DNA of 64,000 nucleotides, from positions 1 through 64,000 of the forward strand of contig JBFMGD010000008.1 of the NCBI GenBank assembly GCA_040751775.1, read 5' to 3'. Shown piece after piece: positions 23,049-31,315 of this stretch. The stretch comes from JBFMGD01 sp040751775 (GTDB lineage Bacteria > Bacillota > Dethiobacteria > DTU022). The notes under the pieces were generated by a model, which was not told the origin of the DNA, did no database searches, and saw only the letters and a program-made list of their open reading frames with translations. The position numbers were made by a program, and so were the translations under genes. Every line of letters begins with the position of its first letter. The stretch's first letter is position 1.

Positions 23049-25415
23049 TTGAAAAGTCCTGTATTTATTGAGTTTTCAAATAGCGGCTGTCAAAGTTCAG
23101 GATTAATGTCCACATCGGGAAACGAGGGTAGTTTTTTGATGGAAAACCCGGCTTTTTTAAAGATCTTTGGCTTTAAGAGCAAAGAAAAGCTTCAGAAATT
23201 AATGGAGATCGATCCATACGCTATGCCTGATGATAGGAAAGCTTCTTCCGATCATTTGAAAAGGCGCGGAAAAGTAAGCGGTATAGAGGTGAAATTAAAG
23301 AATAAAGACGGCACTCCGTGTTGCTCGGTCATGGCAAGCTGTGTCTATGACGAAAATGAGAATGTAGCATATTACGATTGCACTATTGACGATATTTCCT
23401 GTCACAATAAGGCCGAAGAAGAGTCAAAAGCCAGGGATGCTTTACTGAAAAAGTTGTCTGATCGGGTACCGGGTGTGATTTATCAATTTCAATTATTCCC
23501 AGACGGCAGGTCCTGTCTTCCCTATGCCAGTGATGGGATCGGCGATATCTTTGAAGTTACCCCTGAGGAAGTTCGTGAAGATGTCACTGCAATTCTTCAA
23601 CGGCTGCATCAAGATGATTACGAAGAGGTCAAAAAATCTATCTTGGAATCCTTTAACACTTTACAGCCGTGGGAATACAGTTTTCGAGTTATTTTGCCCA
23701 AAGGCGGCGAAAGGTGGTTAAACGGCCGTGCGGTTTCTGAAAAGTTGGACGACGGAAGCGTTCTATGGCATGGATTCATTGCCGATATCACCAAGCAGAA
23801 GCGAGCGGAGGAAGAAATATGCTCTCGCAATGAAGCACTTACAGCCCTTAACACTCTCTCGATCCATATGCGTCAAGCTAAAGGCACCACCGATTTGTTG
23901 CCTATCGTGCTGGGTAAAGCCCAGAGTTTGCTACAAACCGAAAATGGAATGGTGATACTGCTTTTGCCGGACCGGAAGCACTTTACGATCGCCTTTGGTA
24001 ATGGGCATTGGAGAGATATGGTTGGTCGGACCTTCCCTTTCGAAGAGGGACTGAGCGGTAACGTCCTGCACATCGAAAAGACATACGTAAGTACGAATTA
24101 CAGTGTTGAACCCCACGCTTTACCGATAACTGATGCCGCCGAGATTGGTCCCATCATGATTGTCCCGATGTTTTCGGAGAAGGTGTTAATCGGAGCCCTG
24201 GCGGTCTCACGTAGTTTGACTCCAGAAAGCCGTTCCTTTACTTCTGCCGAGGTGCGGTTAATAGAGACGATCGGTGAAATGGCCGGTAATGCCCTGTGCC
24301 GCCAGCGACTCCACGAAGACGCCCAGCGTCGTCTCAGGCAGACACAAGCGCTACGCAATATTGACATGGCTATCACAGGGAGCATTGATCTGCGCGTCAC
24401 CTATAATGTAATCTTGGACGAAATCACCAGGCAACTGAACATTGATGCCGCCGCCATTGTAAAACTGGAGTCACATACCATGATGCTGAATTACGAGGTC
24501 TGGCGCGGTTTTTATACCACGGACCCTGCCAGTTTTCGCTTGCACATGGGCGAAGGTTATACCGGGCGGACAGCTTTAAATAAGCAAACATGCTTTATTT
24601 CTGACTTAAGTAAATCTGTGCTTGATTCAGCCCAGGGAAGATGGTTTTCTGATGAAGGTTTCTGCACCTACTATGCCGTTCCCCTCATTTCCAAAGGGTA
24701 CATCCAGGGTGTCTTGGAAGTCTTTCACCGCAAAAAGTTCGATGCGGATGAAGAATGGATCAGTTTTTTGGATGTTTTGGCTAGTCAGACAGCTATCGCC
24801 ATCGATAATGCGACCCTATTTCATAACCTCGAGCGTGCTAACATTGAACTGGTCCAATCCTATGACGCCACCATCGAAGGCTGGGCGTATGCCCTTGACC
24901 TCCGGGATGAAGCGACCGAAGGTCACAGTCAGCGGGTCACAAAGATGACCCTGGATTTATCCCAGCAGATGGATATAACGGAGAAAAGCCTGGCCTATAT
25001 CAGGCGCGGGGCGCTGCTGCATGACATCGGTAAAATGGGCATCCCCGACTGCATTCTCCTTAAGCCCGGAAAGCTTACGGAAGAAGAATGGGTAATCATG
25101 CGCAGGCACCCCGAGTATGCTTACAAGATGCTCTCTTCTGTTGAATACCTGCGGCCTGCCTTAGATATTCCTTATTGTCACCATGAAAAATGGGATGGTA
25201 CCGGCTACCCGCGCGGGCTTAAGAGCAAGGAGATCCCTCTTGCGGCTCGTATTTTTGCCGTCGTGGATACCTACGACGCGCTGATAAGTGAGCGCCCTTA
25301 CCGGGAAGCATGGTTAAAAGAAAAAGCTCTTGCTTACATCCAGGCGCAAAGCGGTAGACACTTTGATCCGCTGGTAGTAGAAATGTTTATGAAGAAAATG
25401 GCGTTAGGGTGGTAG
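23049..25415 (+). CDS. PAS-PAS-GAF-GAF-HD-GYP protein, putative cyclic-di-GMP phosphodiesterase
   Basis: A 788-residue cytoplasmic signalling protein. It has a PAS domain at about residues 15-130 (SFLMENPAFLKIFGF), a second PAS at 135-255, GAF domains at about 265-425 and 440-590, and an HD-GYP domain at about 610-788. Metal ligands are visible in HDIGKMG (residues 658-664), HHE and the GYP signature DGTGYPRGL near residue 716. HD-GYP enzymes hydrolyse c-di-GMP to GMP or pGpG. Start choice is uncertain: TTG 23049 has no ribosome site and ATG 23106 (after CAGGA) is possible. Either way the first PAS domain begins abruptly, so the N-terminus may be truncated. It is transcribed alone. Confidence 0.85.
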   Translation: MKSPVFIEFSNSGCQSSGLMSTSGNEGSFLMENPAFLKIFGFKSKEKLQKLMEIDPYAMPDDRKASSDHLKRRGKVSGIEVKLKNKDGTPCCSVMASCVYDENENVAYYDCTIDDISCHNKAEEESKARDALLKKLSDRVPGVIYQFQLFPDGRSCLPYASDGIGDIFEVTPEEVREDVTAILQRLHQDDYEEVKKSILESFNTLQPWEYSFRVILPKGGERWLNGRAVSEKLDDGSVLWHGFIADITKQKRAEEEICSRNEALTALNTLSIHMRQAKGTTDLLPIVLGKAQSLLQTENGMVILLLPDRKHFTIAFGNGHWRDMVGRTFPFEEGLSGNVLHIEKTYVSTNYSVEPHALPITDAAEIGPIMIVPMFSEKVLIGALAVSRSLTPESRSFTSAEVRLIETIGEMAGNALCRQRLHEDAQRRLRQTQALRNIDMAITGSIDLRVTYNVILDEITRQLNIDAAAIVKLESHTMMLNYEVWRGFYTTDPASFRLHMGEGYTGRTALNKQTCFISDLSKSVLDSAQGRWFSDEGFCTYYAVPLISKGYIQGVLEVFHRKKFDADEEWISFLDVLASQTAIAIDNATLFHNLERANIELVQSYDATIEGWAYALDLRDEATEGHSQRVTKMTLDLSQQMDITEKSLAYIRRGALLHDIGKMGIPDCILLKPGKLTEEEWVIMRRHPEYAYKMLSSVEYLRPALDIPYCHHEKWDGTGYPRGLKSKEIPLAARIFAVVDTYDALISERPYREAWLKEKALAYIQAQSGRHFDPLVVEMFMKKMALGW

Positions 25416-25835
25416 CATAGGTTACTTTGCTAGAGAAACTCGGATCTGAAAATGGAGACATTTTATGCTTCACAACAATGTTTTCAATTAGCTGATGCTA
25501 CAATTAATGGGGGCAAAAGGGTTGAGTAAAATATTATCAGCATGGTTGTAACTGAAAGAACCAATGATTCTTCATGGACATAATATAAATCATGCTACAC
25601 TTTCTGGTGCAAAGCCTGGATTAATCAATGTTGCACTCTATGACTAAGGCGAGTATGATTATCGGCATTCTTGTAAATGCAGTTTCATTGACCAGGTAGA
25701 ATGTCCTTGATGCTGTAAAAACATGGCTAGGTCGTGATTAAAGCGGTCGCGGCCGCTTACGGAAAGAGGATCGGCATTATTAAAAAAACCGGCTAGCTCT
25801 ACATCGTGCAAAGTAAAGAATTAATTTGGCCAACA
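25416..25835. other. Non-coding or decayed stretch after the HD-GYP gene
   Basis: No complete gene. The 90-nt repeat (25555-25644) has an open frame EPMILHGHNINHATLSG that is also kept in its second copy at 28.2 kb, so this may be a scrap of a former gene, but I cannot name it. The rest is AT-rich with stops in all frames. Confidence 0.5.
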
Positions 25836-25877
25836 TCAAAAAGGTAAAGCCGCTTCTCTCTTAATAATTTCATCATT
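25555..25877. repeat. Direct repeat copy 1 (two blocks) at the left edge of the gene graveyard
   Basis: Block 1 (25555-25644) matches 28186-28274, with about 12 differences in 90 positions counted by eye. Block 2 (25850-25877) matches 28274-28301 with one difference in 28. In this copy the blocks are 205 nt apart, whereas in the other copy they abut. Block 2 forms the last codons (NDEIIKREA) of the broken flavoprotein gene on the minus strand. Confidence 0.75.
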
Positions 25878-26428
25878 AAATTTATCATTGGGGCCAATTT
25901 CAAAGGTCTCCACCCCGTAGCCTTCTTTCAGTGTGCGGCGCACGTTGGAGCTGATACCCGATGCATCTGCAACCAGCCTTGCTGATAGATCAATAGTCTT
26001 ATCATCCTGCTTCAGTTTCTTACCATGAATCCTGCCGTCGGCATAGATAAAGTCTACAAACTCGGTACCGTATGCATACTCGACGCCAAAGCTTTCAGCC
26101 CACCCGGCCAGTCTCGCCAGAAATAGAGGCAGGTGCATTACGACAAAGGATAAAGGGTGCGCTTGGGATACCGGTCAAAGGCGGATTTACTGATGCCGTA
26201 TTCAAATTCAGAGACATAATCTTCATCAGCAGTGGAGGGGGCAGGTACGCCAAACTTCTCAAACGCTTCTTTATCGATATGGAAAATGTCTAGCCGGCTG
26301 CCTAATTTCGCTTGGTCAGCCTTCTCCGCCACCAAAACCTTGTACCCCTGTTCGGCCATCAGTTTGGCAAAATATGTACCGGCTGTGCCGGCGCCGACCA
26401 CAATTAGATCATAATAGCTATGCTTCAT
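25836..26428 (-). pseudogene. FAD-dependent oxidoreductase (geranylgeranyl-reductase/COG0644-like), frameshifted and truncated
   Basis: The start at ATG 26428, after AGGGAG, gives a Rossmann FAD motif, LIVVGAGTAGTYFAKLMAEQ (residues 8-27). The frame breaks at about 26138. Reading on in another frame restores homology with VVMHLPLFLARLAGWAESFG and then LVADASGISSNVRR, the second FAD-contact motif of this family. One lost base near 26145 explains the break: YPLS runs into a stop instead of V-V-M-H-L-P. After GPNDKF the sequence jumps into repeat block 2 and ends at about 200 residues in total, while intact relatives have about 350-450. It is a clear pseudogene. Confidence 0.8.
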
Positions 26429-26473
26429 CTCATAATCTCCCTGTGAAAACTTGTCGCGAACAAAGTATAGCAA

Positions 26474-26774
26474 TATTCTGTATTAATTGTCAACTTGAAT
26501 GTACCCAAAATATCCCAGGTATTTCCCCGGTTTTCCGATACTCTGAAATTTGTAGTATCGTCGTTCTGTCTGCAAGAGGCCGCACAGAGGGAGCTGAATT
26601 TGTGCATGATTAAGACCATTAACCTTCCTACCGCAGATACACTAAAGTATAAACTGGAATCCGGTGATGTGGTTTTTGTTAAGAAGGCAACAAGCTTCTT
26701 TTCGACCCGATCTGTAAGCCAGTGTATCACTGATTTATCGTACCTGCCCAAGACATTGGTTGGCCATAACCATC
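26474..26774. other. Spacer without a recognisable gene inside the graveyard
   Basis: Frames are open on both strands for about 100 codons (for example plus-strand TADTLKYKLESGDVVFVKKA), but I recognise no family, no frame has a ribosome site, and composition is AT-rich. It may contain the promoter of the broken flavoprotein gene and unassigned debris. Confidence 0.4.
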
Positions 26775-26885
26775 CTATTTGTAATATCCTCCGTCAATTA
26801 TAAAAATTTTTCCAGTAATCCATGAAGCCTCTTCGCTAGCCAAGAACTTGGCGGTATCGGCTATGTCTCCCGGAGTTCCCAGTCT
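26775..26885 (-). pseudogene. C-terminal 36 codons of a short-chain dehydrogenase (SDR)
   Basis: On the minus strand the peptide RLGTPGDIADTAKFLASEEA then SWITGKIFIIDGGYYK ends at a stop (26775-26777). This is the standard C-terminus of classical SDRs (R.G.P.DIA....FLAS..A..ITG....DGG). The Rossmann part and catalytic YxxxK are gone; the coding sequence joins a nagB fragment of opposite orientation at about 26890-26900. It cannot be functional. Confidence 0.85.
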
Positions 26886-26900
26886 TTACTGGTTCGCTTA

Positions 26901-27470
26901 TCCCGGAAAGGCGCTGTTGATTTTCGAAGGGTGACCACTTTTAACCTCGATGAGTATTATCCCATCTCCAAAGAGAATCCGCATAGTTATTACCAGTATA
27001 TGTTCACAAACTTTTGGCGACCGGTTGGCATACCCCTGGAAAATGTGAATATACCGGACGGCGAAGCCGCGGATACCGAGCAAGTCTGTCGCGTATATGA
27101 ACAGAAAATCGCGCGGGCCGGAGGCATTGATTTTATCGTATTGGGGATAGGCGGAAACGGGCATATCGGTTTTAACGAGCCGCAGGATCATTTAACCGCC
27201 GATACCCACCTGACCCATTTAAGCGAGGAGACGATCGCGGCAAACAGCAGGTTTTTCGCGCGGCCGGAAGATGTCCCCAGGATGGCTCTAACCATGGGGA
27301 TAGGAACGATTATGAAAGCGCGCGAGATTCTCTTGCTGGTCGCGGGCAGAGGCAAGGCCGATATTATTAAGAAAACCCTCGCCGGCGGGGTCAGGACCGA
27401 TGTGCCCGCCTCCTTATTGCAGGTTCATCCGCGGGTTACGGTTTTGCTGGAAAAAGCGGCTTCCAGTTGA
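26901..27470 (+). pseudogene. nagB: Glucosamine-6-phosphate deaminase, 5'-truncated
   Basis: From about 26901 the frame reads SRKGAVDFRRVTTFNLDEYY, the NagB segment that normally begins near residue 55-60. It continues to the C-terminus with the catalytic FIVLGIGGNGHIGFNEP (Asp, His and Glu of the active site), then ALTMGIGTIMKAREILLLV. About the first 55 residues, including the substrate-phosphate loop, are missing, replaced by a head-to-tail junction with an SDR fragment on the other strand. The remaining codons are undamaged, so the truncation may be recent. GTG 26931 could restart translation, but the protein would lack part of the fold. NagB converts glucosamine-6-phosphate to fructose-6-phosphate and ammonia. 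Confidence 0.85.
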
Positions 27471-27490
27471 CCATGAGATCTATAATTTAA

Positions 27491-27690
27491 TCATTCCTTC
27501 CCAGAGGAGATCTCTTCATCACTGCTTTCTCCGGTAAGAATACGAGCAATGTCGACGCCCTCTTTACGTAGGGCCGCCTTACGGTAGAAGTACCAGGCCA
27601 TGCCCAGGGCTACGCAGGCCAGGTAGATTAGTGTTGACTCGATGCTGGTGGAGATCCCGGCTGCCATGAACCAGGCAGCGGACTTGTGCG
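27491..27690 (-). pseudogene. C-terminal fragment of a membrane transporter
   Basis: The minus-strand frame gives HKSAAWFMAAGISTSIESTL, then IYLACVALGMAWYFYRKAA and a charged tail ending GESSDEEISSGKE before the stop at 27491-27493. One transmembrane helix followed by a basic then acidic cytoplasmic tail looks like the end of a secondary permease (APC/SSS-like), but the family is not certain. At its 5' side it is joined out of frame to the crotonase fragment. Confidence 0.55.
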
Positions 27691-27827
27691 TCCTCCTTCA
27701 CTTCCCGCATGACAGCGGAAAGTTCGGCCCAGGTTTCCCGCCGCACGGCGTTGAGCACCGCGGGACGGTTCAGGGTGATCAAACCGACCTGATCTTTGAC
27801 AGTATAAGTAATGTCGTGTCTCTCCAT
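27675..27827 (-). pseudogene. N-terminal fragment of an enoyl-CoA hydratase/isomerase (crotonase)
   Basis: ATG 27827 follows a strong AGGGGAGG site and opens MERHDITYTVKDQVGLITLN, then RPAVLNAVRRETWAEL, the canonical crotonase N-terminus. The frame is normal for about 50 codons (to EDAQVRCLV, just before the CoA-binding GxGxxF region) and then runs into the transporter fragment. The rest of the ~260-residue enzyme is missing. The well-preserved ribosome site may mean a short hybrid peptide is still translated. Confidence 0.8.
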
Positions 27828-27924
27828 CAATCAAACCTCCCCTTTCCGTAAAGTAGGCTTTATCGCGGGGCCGGGGCGCTCATCCGTTTTGCAGGATTTT
27901 ACCGGGACGGCTCTCCCGGCGCGC

Positions 27925-28130
27925 CTAAGCTTTGCCGAGGAGCCGCCGGGCGTTCCCTCCGAGAATCCCTTCCTGATCTCATCGCTGAAAGGCCAGTGCT
28001 CCTTGATCTCGTCGATGCCGCGCTTCATGTCGAGCATCGGGGCGGCGGGTAACCCAACCCTGGATGTTCATACCGATGGCGCCCCATTTCCTGGCTTCGC
28101 GAAGCACCTCCACCGGGTCCGGGTCGACCT
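27925..28130 (-). pseudogene. Amidohydrolase (amidohydrolase_2-like) C-terminal relic
   Basis: On the minus strand one frame gives LDMKRGIDEIKEHWPFSDEI, and a shifted frame continues as GILGGNARRLLGKA and stop. Joined, these resemble the terminal helix of amidohydrolase_2 proteins (a WPFSDE..E.ILGGNA.RLLGL pattern). Upstream, DPDPVEVLREARKWGAIGMN is in a third frame. At least two frameshifts are needed, so this is a decayed fragment. The family call is moderately secure from the NARRLLG ending. Confidence 0.6.
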
Positions 28131-28185
28131 CACTATTTTATTGATTTATAACTGGTTCGCTTACGTCATACTACTGGTTGCTAAA

Positions 28186-28301
28186 AAAGAACCAATTATT
28201 CTTCCTGGACATAATATAAATCATGCTACACGTTTTAGTGCAAAGTATAGATTATTCAAGGCTGACTCTATGACCGCTTCTTTCTTAATAATTTCATCAT
28301 T
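28186..28301. repeat. Direct repeat copy 2 (blocks abutting) at the right edge of the gene graveyard
   Basis: The same two blocks as at 25555-25877, here without the 205-nt spacer. It ends 15 nt before the first glycosyltransferase gene. Both copies have the same orientation and together enclose about 2.5 kb of gene fragments, as expected if a repeat mediated an insertion, duplication or recombination. Confidence 0.75.
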
Positions 28302-28316
28302 GTTGGTGATCAAGAT

Positions 28317-29510
28317 ATGAGTCGTTTAACTCGGCCATCGATCTATGTTGTTACTCCCGGCACCTATCCAATACCGGCCAATCTGACCGGTTCTGTAGAG
28401 CTTTCGGTTATGCAGATATTCCCCTACCTAGCATCATCATATCAGGTTACTGTGATTGGGCGAAAGCAGCAGGGCGTCTTGCCTTCTTTAGATCATGTGG
28501 GATTGACGCGAAACCTTTATGTGTGCGGCGGAAAAGTTAATTTTGTCCAGATCCAGTCAACGATTAAGGATTACCCTGATCAATTGGCCCAACATCTTTC
28601 TCAGGGAATCAAATCAATTATTCACGTAGAAAACAGGCCCGCGTTGGTCAGTCGAATCAAAGAGCGCTACCCGCTATCTAAAATTTGGCTAAATTTGCAC
28701 TCAATTACCTTTTTAGCGCCAGGCAAAAATAATAACCATGATTTGGGTAATGCGCTTTCCCTTGCGGACAGAATTAGCGTGAACAGCGAGTTTTTGAAGC
28801 AGTATGTCTCTCATTTATTTCCCGCAATACAACATAAAGTGTGGGTAAACTATCCTGGGGTCAACCATTTACATTATTTCCCTAGCTGTGAATCAAAAAA
28901 TTATTTACGAAGAGGAACGGTTGCCGGTTTTTCTTCCCATGGACCGGTAATCCTTTATGTCGGCCGATTAAGGAAAATGAAAGGGGTTGATCACTTAATC
29001 AGGGCTTTCACCAGGGTCATCTCCGTTTACCCATCTGCTCAGCTTTTAGTGATCGGGTCATCGGATTACACTGCTTATAAAGAATCAAGTTACACGCGGA
29101 GCCTGAAAATACTTGCTTCTTCATTGGGATTGGAAAAGAACATCACCTTTAAGCCCCATACATCCGCCGATGAGCTGGTCAAGTGGTATCAGGTTAGCGA
29201 TGTTTTTGTCTGTCCCTCGATTGTTAATGAAGCATTTGGGTTGGTTAACCTGGAAGCGATGTCATGTGGTATCCCGGTGATTGCATCTAAGATTGGTGGG
29301 ATTCCGGAGGTAGTCGAGCACAATTATTCCGGTTTATTAGTCCCGCTTGATTACCATGAGGAGAGGTTGGCGGAAGCGATCCTCACTTTGGCCATGCATC
29401 CGGAGAGAGCCCGCCTTTTTGGGATGAACGGTCGTGTGAGAGTGCTTAATAAATTTACCTGGAAACACACGGCCGAGCGGTTAAAAAAGGACTATCAAGA
29501 TCATTATTAA
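28317..29510 (+). CDS. GT4-family (GT-B fold) glycosyltransferase
   Basis: A 397-residue cytoplasmic glycosyltransferase. The N-terminal acceptor lobe begins YVVTPGTYPIPANLTGSVEL (Gly-rich loop), and the C-terminal donor lobe begins at about residue 210 with PVILYVGRLRKMKGVDHLI. The GT4 EX7E motif is visible as EAFGLVNLEAMSCGIPVIAS near residue 305-325, where the Glu pair binds the sugar nucleotide. The start of the text resembles spore-coat-type (CotSA/YtcC-like) transferases, but the specificity is unknown. Ribosome site is weak; the ATG lies 16 nt behind repeat copy 2. It is the first gene of the plus-strand glycan operon. Base composition from here to about 33 kb is visibly more AT-rich than the flanks. 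Confidence 0.88.
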   Translation: MSRLTRPSIYVVTPGTYPIPANLTGSVELSVMQIFPYLASSYQVTVIGRKQQGVLPSLDHVGLTRNLYVCGGKVNFVQIQSTIKDYPDQLAQHLSQGIKSIIHVENRPALVSRIKERYPLSKIWLNLHSITFLAPGKNNNHDLGNALSLADRISVNSEFLKQYVSHLFPAIQHKVWVNYPGVNHLHYFPSCESKNYLRRGTVAGFSSHGPVILYVGRLRKMKGVDHLIRAFTRVISVYPSAQLLVIGSSDYTAYKESSYTRSLKILASSLGLEKNITFKPHTSADELVKWYQVSDVFVCPSIVNEAFGLVNLEAMSCGIPVIASKIGGIPEVVEHNYSGLLVPLDYHEERLAEAILTLAMHPERARLFGMNGRVRVLNKFTWKHTAERLKKDYQDHY

Positions 29511-29540
29511 TGCTCGACCTGACCCGAAACAATAAAAGGC

Positions 29541-31109
29541 TTGATCAATGTGTCATTCTGTCATCAAAATATACCATTATACAGGCCGCGTTTATCTGTG
29601 GTTATACCGGCAAAAAACGAAGCAAAAACAATAGAGAGAGTGATAATGGAAGCCGGATCAGTCACAGATAGTGCCGAAATTATAGTAGTCTGTAACGGCA
29701 GTAACGATCAGTCGGCCGACATGGCCCGGAAAAAGGGAGCCCGTATCATCTGGTGCGAAGAAGATCTTGGTTATGATGTAGGACGTGCTATCGGGGCCAA
29801 ATATGCAAATGGGGAGATTATCCTTTTTCTTGACGCTGACTATGTTGTTCCGGCTTTAACTTTAAGAGAGCTTTATTTGGATGTAAAAAGGGGCTATGAT
29901 GTTGTCTTAAATAAGTACTCGGGCTTTCGGTCCAGGGTAAAAATTCATGTCACCTCCCAGGCAAAGAGGCTGTTAAATAAATACCTGGCCAAGGACAATT
30001 TAATCGGTAGCTCCATGACCACCACCCCCCATGCTCTCAGCAGGAGAGCCTTGGAAACGATCGGCTATCATGCCCTGGCCGTGCCACCTTTAGCTTTGGC
30101 GAAAGCGGCCCTAAATCAATTGAAGATCCACCGTTCGGCCAGGATTGATGTCGGCCGGTTCAACAAACGAAAGCCGAATCGAGAAGAAGTAAAAGACTTA
30201 ATCATGGGGGATCATGCTGAAGCCATCGCGTATCTGATCCGGAAGAAGGGGATCAGAGGAGGCTTTGCGGACTTCCAGCGGCACCGCGAGGTTCTTGATC
30301 TGATTGAGCATCATGTAACGAGAATCAATGATCAAGATAATGGACGCGCAAACAATGACTGTTTAAATTTATCGGTAGTCATACCGGCGCTTAATGAAGA
30401 AAAAACAATCGGTCCTCTGATAACAAATCTCAAACAGTTGCGGCCCAAAGAAATTCTGGTTGTTGAAAATGGTTCCACGGACCAAACATTACGGGTTTGT
30501 TATAACCATGGTGTAAAGATTTTATCTTTTACCAGCCCGCTTGGCCATGATGTCGGTAGAGCGATCGGCGCCAAAGAAGCAAAGGGAGATTATATCCTTT
30601 TTCTCGACGGCGATATTATTTTCACCCCGGAAGAGTTGAGACCCTATGTGAACTTTTCTAATTGCGGCGCCGATATTCTGTTGAATAATATTAACCCTTT
30701 TTTTATGCTGTCTTCCATGATTGATTATATCAGTATGGCGAATGCTCTGCTTAACAGTGCTTTATCCTTGCCTCAGCTGCAGTATTCTTCACTTACCTCA
30801 ATCCCCCATGTGATACGCCGGTCGGCTGTTAACCTAATCGGTTTTCAAAACCTTGCCGTTCCCCCCAAAGCACTGGCGATCGCCGTGCTAAAGGGACTGA
30901 AGATTCAGCAAGCGGCCGGAATTAACGTACTGGTTAGAAACCCTGTCAGGGAGCACAACAGGCGCAAAAAAAATAAAATCGAGGAGCTAATCCTGGGAGA
31001 CCACCTCGAAGCGATTGAGCATGTCCAATCAGTGATCGGGAATCGCTTATTCCTTCCGGATACCAATCGCCGGCGGTACTTGATCGATCATGAATGGAAG
31101 ATAATGTAA
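29541..31109 (+). CDS. Tandem two-domain GT2 glycosyltransferase (internal duplication)
   Basis: A 522-residue protein made of two homologous GT-A domains. Half 1 (about 15-255) has LSVVIPAKNEAKTI, CNGSNDQSADMA, GYDVGRAIGAKYA and the DxD-like LFLDADYV. Half 2 (about 265-510) has LSVVIPALNEEKTI, ENGSTDQTLRVC, GHDVGRAIGAKEA and LFLDGDII. Both halves also share LAVPP.ALA.A.L..LKI and LI.GDH.EAI. Each retains its own DxD, so both sites may work. No transmembrane helix is obvious. The start is TTG 29541 (after AAAAGG), 30 nt after the previous gene. Substrates are unknown; the processive or bifunctional transfer of two sugars is a reasonable inference. Confidence 0.88.
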   Translation: MINVSFCHQNIPLYRPRLSVVIPAKNEAKTIERVIMEAGSVTDSAEIIVVCNGSNDQSADMARKKGARIIWCEEDLGYDVGRAIGAKYANGEIILFLDADYVVPALTLRELYLDVKRGYDVVLNKYSGFRSRVKIHVTSQAKRLLNKYLAKDNLIGSSMTTTPHALSRRALETIGYHALAVPPLALAKAALNQLKIHRSARIDVGRFNKRKPNREEVKDLIMGDHAEAIAYLIRKKGIRGGFADFQRHREVLDLIEHHVTRINDQDNGRANNDCLNLSVVIPALNEEKTIGPLITNLKQLRPKEILVVENGSTDQTLRVCYNHGVKILSFTSPLGHDVGRAIGAKEAKGDYILFLDGDIIFTPEELRPYVNFSNCGADILLNNINPFFMLSSMIDYISMANALLNSALSLPQLQYSSLTSIPHVIRRSAVNLIGFQNLAVPPKALAIAVLKGLKIQQAAGINVLVRNPVREHNRRKKNKIEELILGDHLEAIEHVQSVIGNRLFLPDTNRRRYLIDHEWKIM

Positions 31110-31315
31110 TCTAAATCGAAAAACTTGCTACTAAGCATAGGCTTGTTAATTTGGCCTCATTGTCCAAGACGGCGTTTTTACATATTTTATTAGCACACCT
31201 TCTTTAATGCTTAATAAGATATATTGGAGCATATCTCAGATATATCAACTGAATATATTTAGCAGTATAAACTCAGTTGGTTTAATTAACCAAGGTTAAA
31301 AAATGGAGAAATACA

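Noticed and set aside
26495..26803. Possible 102-codon gene inside the graveyard
   Set aside because: It has no ribosome site and no recognised family, and its 3' end overlaps the SDR relic on the other strand.
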